This document shows positions 63,660-64,000 of a stretch of DNA of 64,000 nt, piece after piece; within the stretch, counting starts at the first letter, position 1; every line of letters begins with the position of its first letter. Both the position numbers and the translations under genes were made by a program. The notes under the pieces are model-generated. The model ran no database searches. It was not told where the DNA came from and saw nothing but the letters and a program-made list of their open reading frames with translations. The DNA lies in the IMG/VR virus record IMGVR_UViG_3300017917_003612, positions 1-64,000 of that record; one strand, written 5' to 3'. The DNA is from a virus.

Positions 63660-64000
63660 TTATTTTGCAAATGTAATTGCTATCTTTTTGGGTTTTTGTT
63701 CCTCAGGAACAATATGTTCCAAACTGATTGCTAGAATACCATTTATTACTGTGGCACCTTTAACTTCTACATTATCGGCCAAAGTAAAATGACGAGTAAA
63801 GGTACGAGCACTAATACCTCGGTGCAGATATTCGTAATCCTCCTTTTGCTTTTGTTCTCCCTTGATTGTGAGGACGTTTTCTTTGTATTCGATGTCTAGT
63901 TCATCCTCAGTAAAACCAGCAACTGCAAGTTGGATAGCATAATGATTTTCGTCTATCTTTACTATGTTATGCGGCGGATAGTTATCTGCTTTGCTGTTTG
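63660..64000 (-). CDS. Small heat-shock protein Hsp20/IbpA, partial
   Basis: The start lies beyond the window; 113 residues are visible. The alpha-crystallin core is clear: YPPHNIVKIDENHYAIQLAV, GFTEDELDIE, LHRGISARTFTRHF, LADNVEVKGATVINGILAI, then the C-terminal PKKIAI (an I-x-I-like tail). Holdase chaperone, common in T4-like cyanophages. Followed by a strong terminator. Confidence 0.93.
   Translation of the reverse strand, partial: NSKADNYPPHNIVKIDENHYAIQLAVAGFTEDELDIEYKENVLTIKGEQKQKEDYEYLHRGISARTFTRHFTLADNVEVKGATVINGILAISLEHIVPEEQKPKKIAITFAK

Noticed and set aside
1-64000. Insertion sequences, transposases, integrase or attachment sites
   Set aside because: No transposase or integrase motifs and no flanking direct or inverted repeats were found; the HNH protein is the only mobile-type candidate.

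Overview
This window looks like part of the genome of a large T4-like tailed phage (Caudoviricetes) with a proteobacterial, Gram-negative host. The evidence is: densely packed genes that overlap by 1-40 bases; a tail fibre with a collar domain; a DNA ligase, DexA-like exonuclease, UV endonuclease, small heat-shock protein and ClpS; T4-style late promoter elements (TATAAATA and variants); and many small proteins of unknown function behind sigma70-type promoters. No terminase, capsid or portal gene lies in the window, so phage origin is inferred from this ensemble. Host-derived genes (phosphate porin, PstS, Pal, AhpC/AhpD, PqqA) point to a proteobacterium, possibly one that uses PQQ-dependent dehydrogenases. 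The alphaproteobacterial-style permuted tmRNA fits that but does not fix the host.

Layout. 1-3.9 kb (minus): a diiron ferritin-like protein, a 24-residue PqqA precursor peptide, AhpD, an SGNH hydrolase, AhpC and an HNH protein. 3.9-6.2 kb (plus): a compact C-family DNA polymerase with two small partners. 6.2-8.5 kb (minus): a radical SAM enzyme whose core and cysteine-rich tail are separate overlapping genes, plus a BPL_N/GATase-like protein. 8.5-11.1 kb: pstS and an OprO/P-type porin behind a Pho-box-like promoter. 11.1-15.5 kb: small early genes, an ATP-dependent DNA ligase and a SWIM protein. 15.57-16.02 kb: a two-piece, circularly permuted tmRNA gene whose intervening segment is filled by a small ORF. 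16-18.6 kb: a DNA adenine methyltransferase and a possible nuclease. 18.6-25.4 kb: about two dozen tiny early genes (a Pal lipoprotein, an L7/L12-like domain, several paralogous micro-families) with repeated promoter-leader cassettes.

25.4-37.7 kb: a B12-type radical SAM protein, the tail fibre, and seven of eight neighbouring proteins that begin with a motif close to MRAxEF(I/V)xE, with one weaker match. This matches the T4 capsid-targeting sequence and its prohead-protease cleavage site, so the block probably encodes cargo packed in the head: an NlpC/P60-like protein, a kinase-like protein, an amidoligase, a metallopeptidase and a HAD nucleotidase. 37.8-40.8 kb: small lipoproteins and early genes. 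41-43.5 and 53.7-55 kb (plus): three paralogous glycosyltransferase-like proteins. 43.4-47.3 kb: UvdE and a tandem array of micro-proteins sharing an F-x-F...LRW tail. 47.3-57.3 kb: fibre-like proteins, two radical SAM enzymes, an amidinotransferase, a 2OG oxygenase, a UDP-glucose dehydrogenase and a D-Ala-D-Ala carboxypeptidase. 57.4-64 kb: tiny HTH genes, exported and coiled-coil proteins, DexA-like exonuclease, a nucleotidyltransferase, ClpS and the end of an Hsp20 gene.

Expression appears to follow two programmes. TTGACY-17 bp-TATAAT promoters read mainly into short host-takeover genes, ligase and defence-type genes. ATAAATA-type elements sit before fibre, cargo and some enzyme genes, some so close to the start codon that leaderless or nearly leaderless messages are possible.
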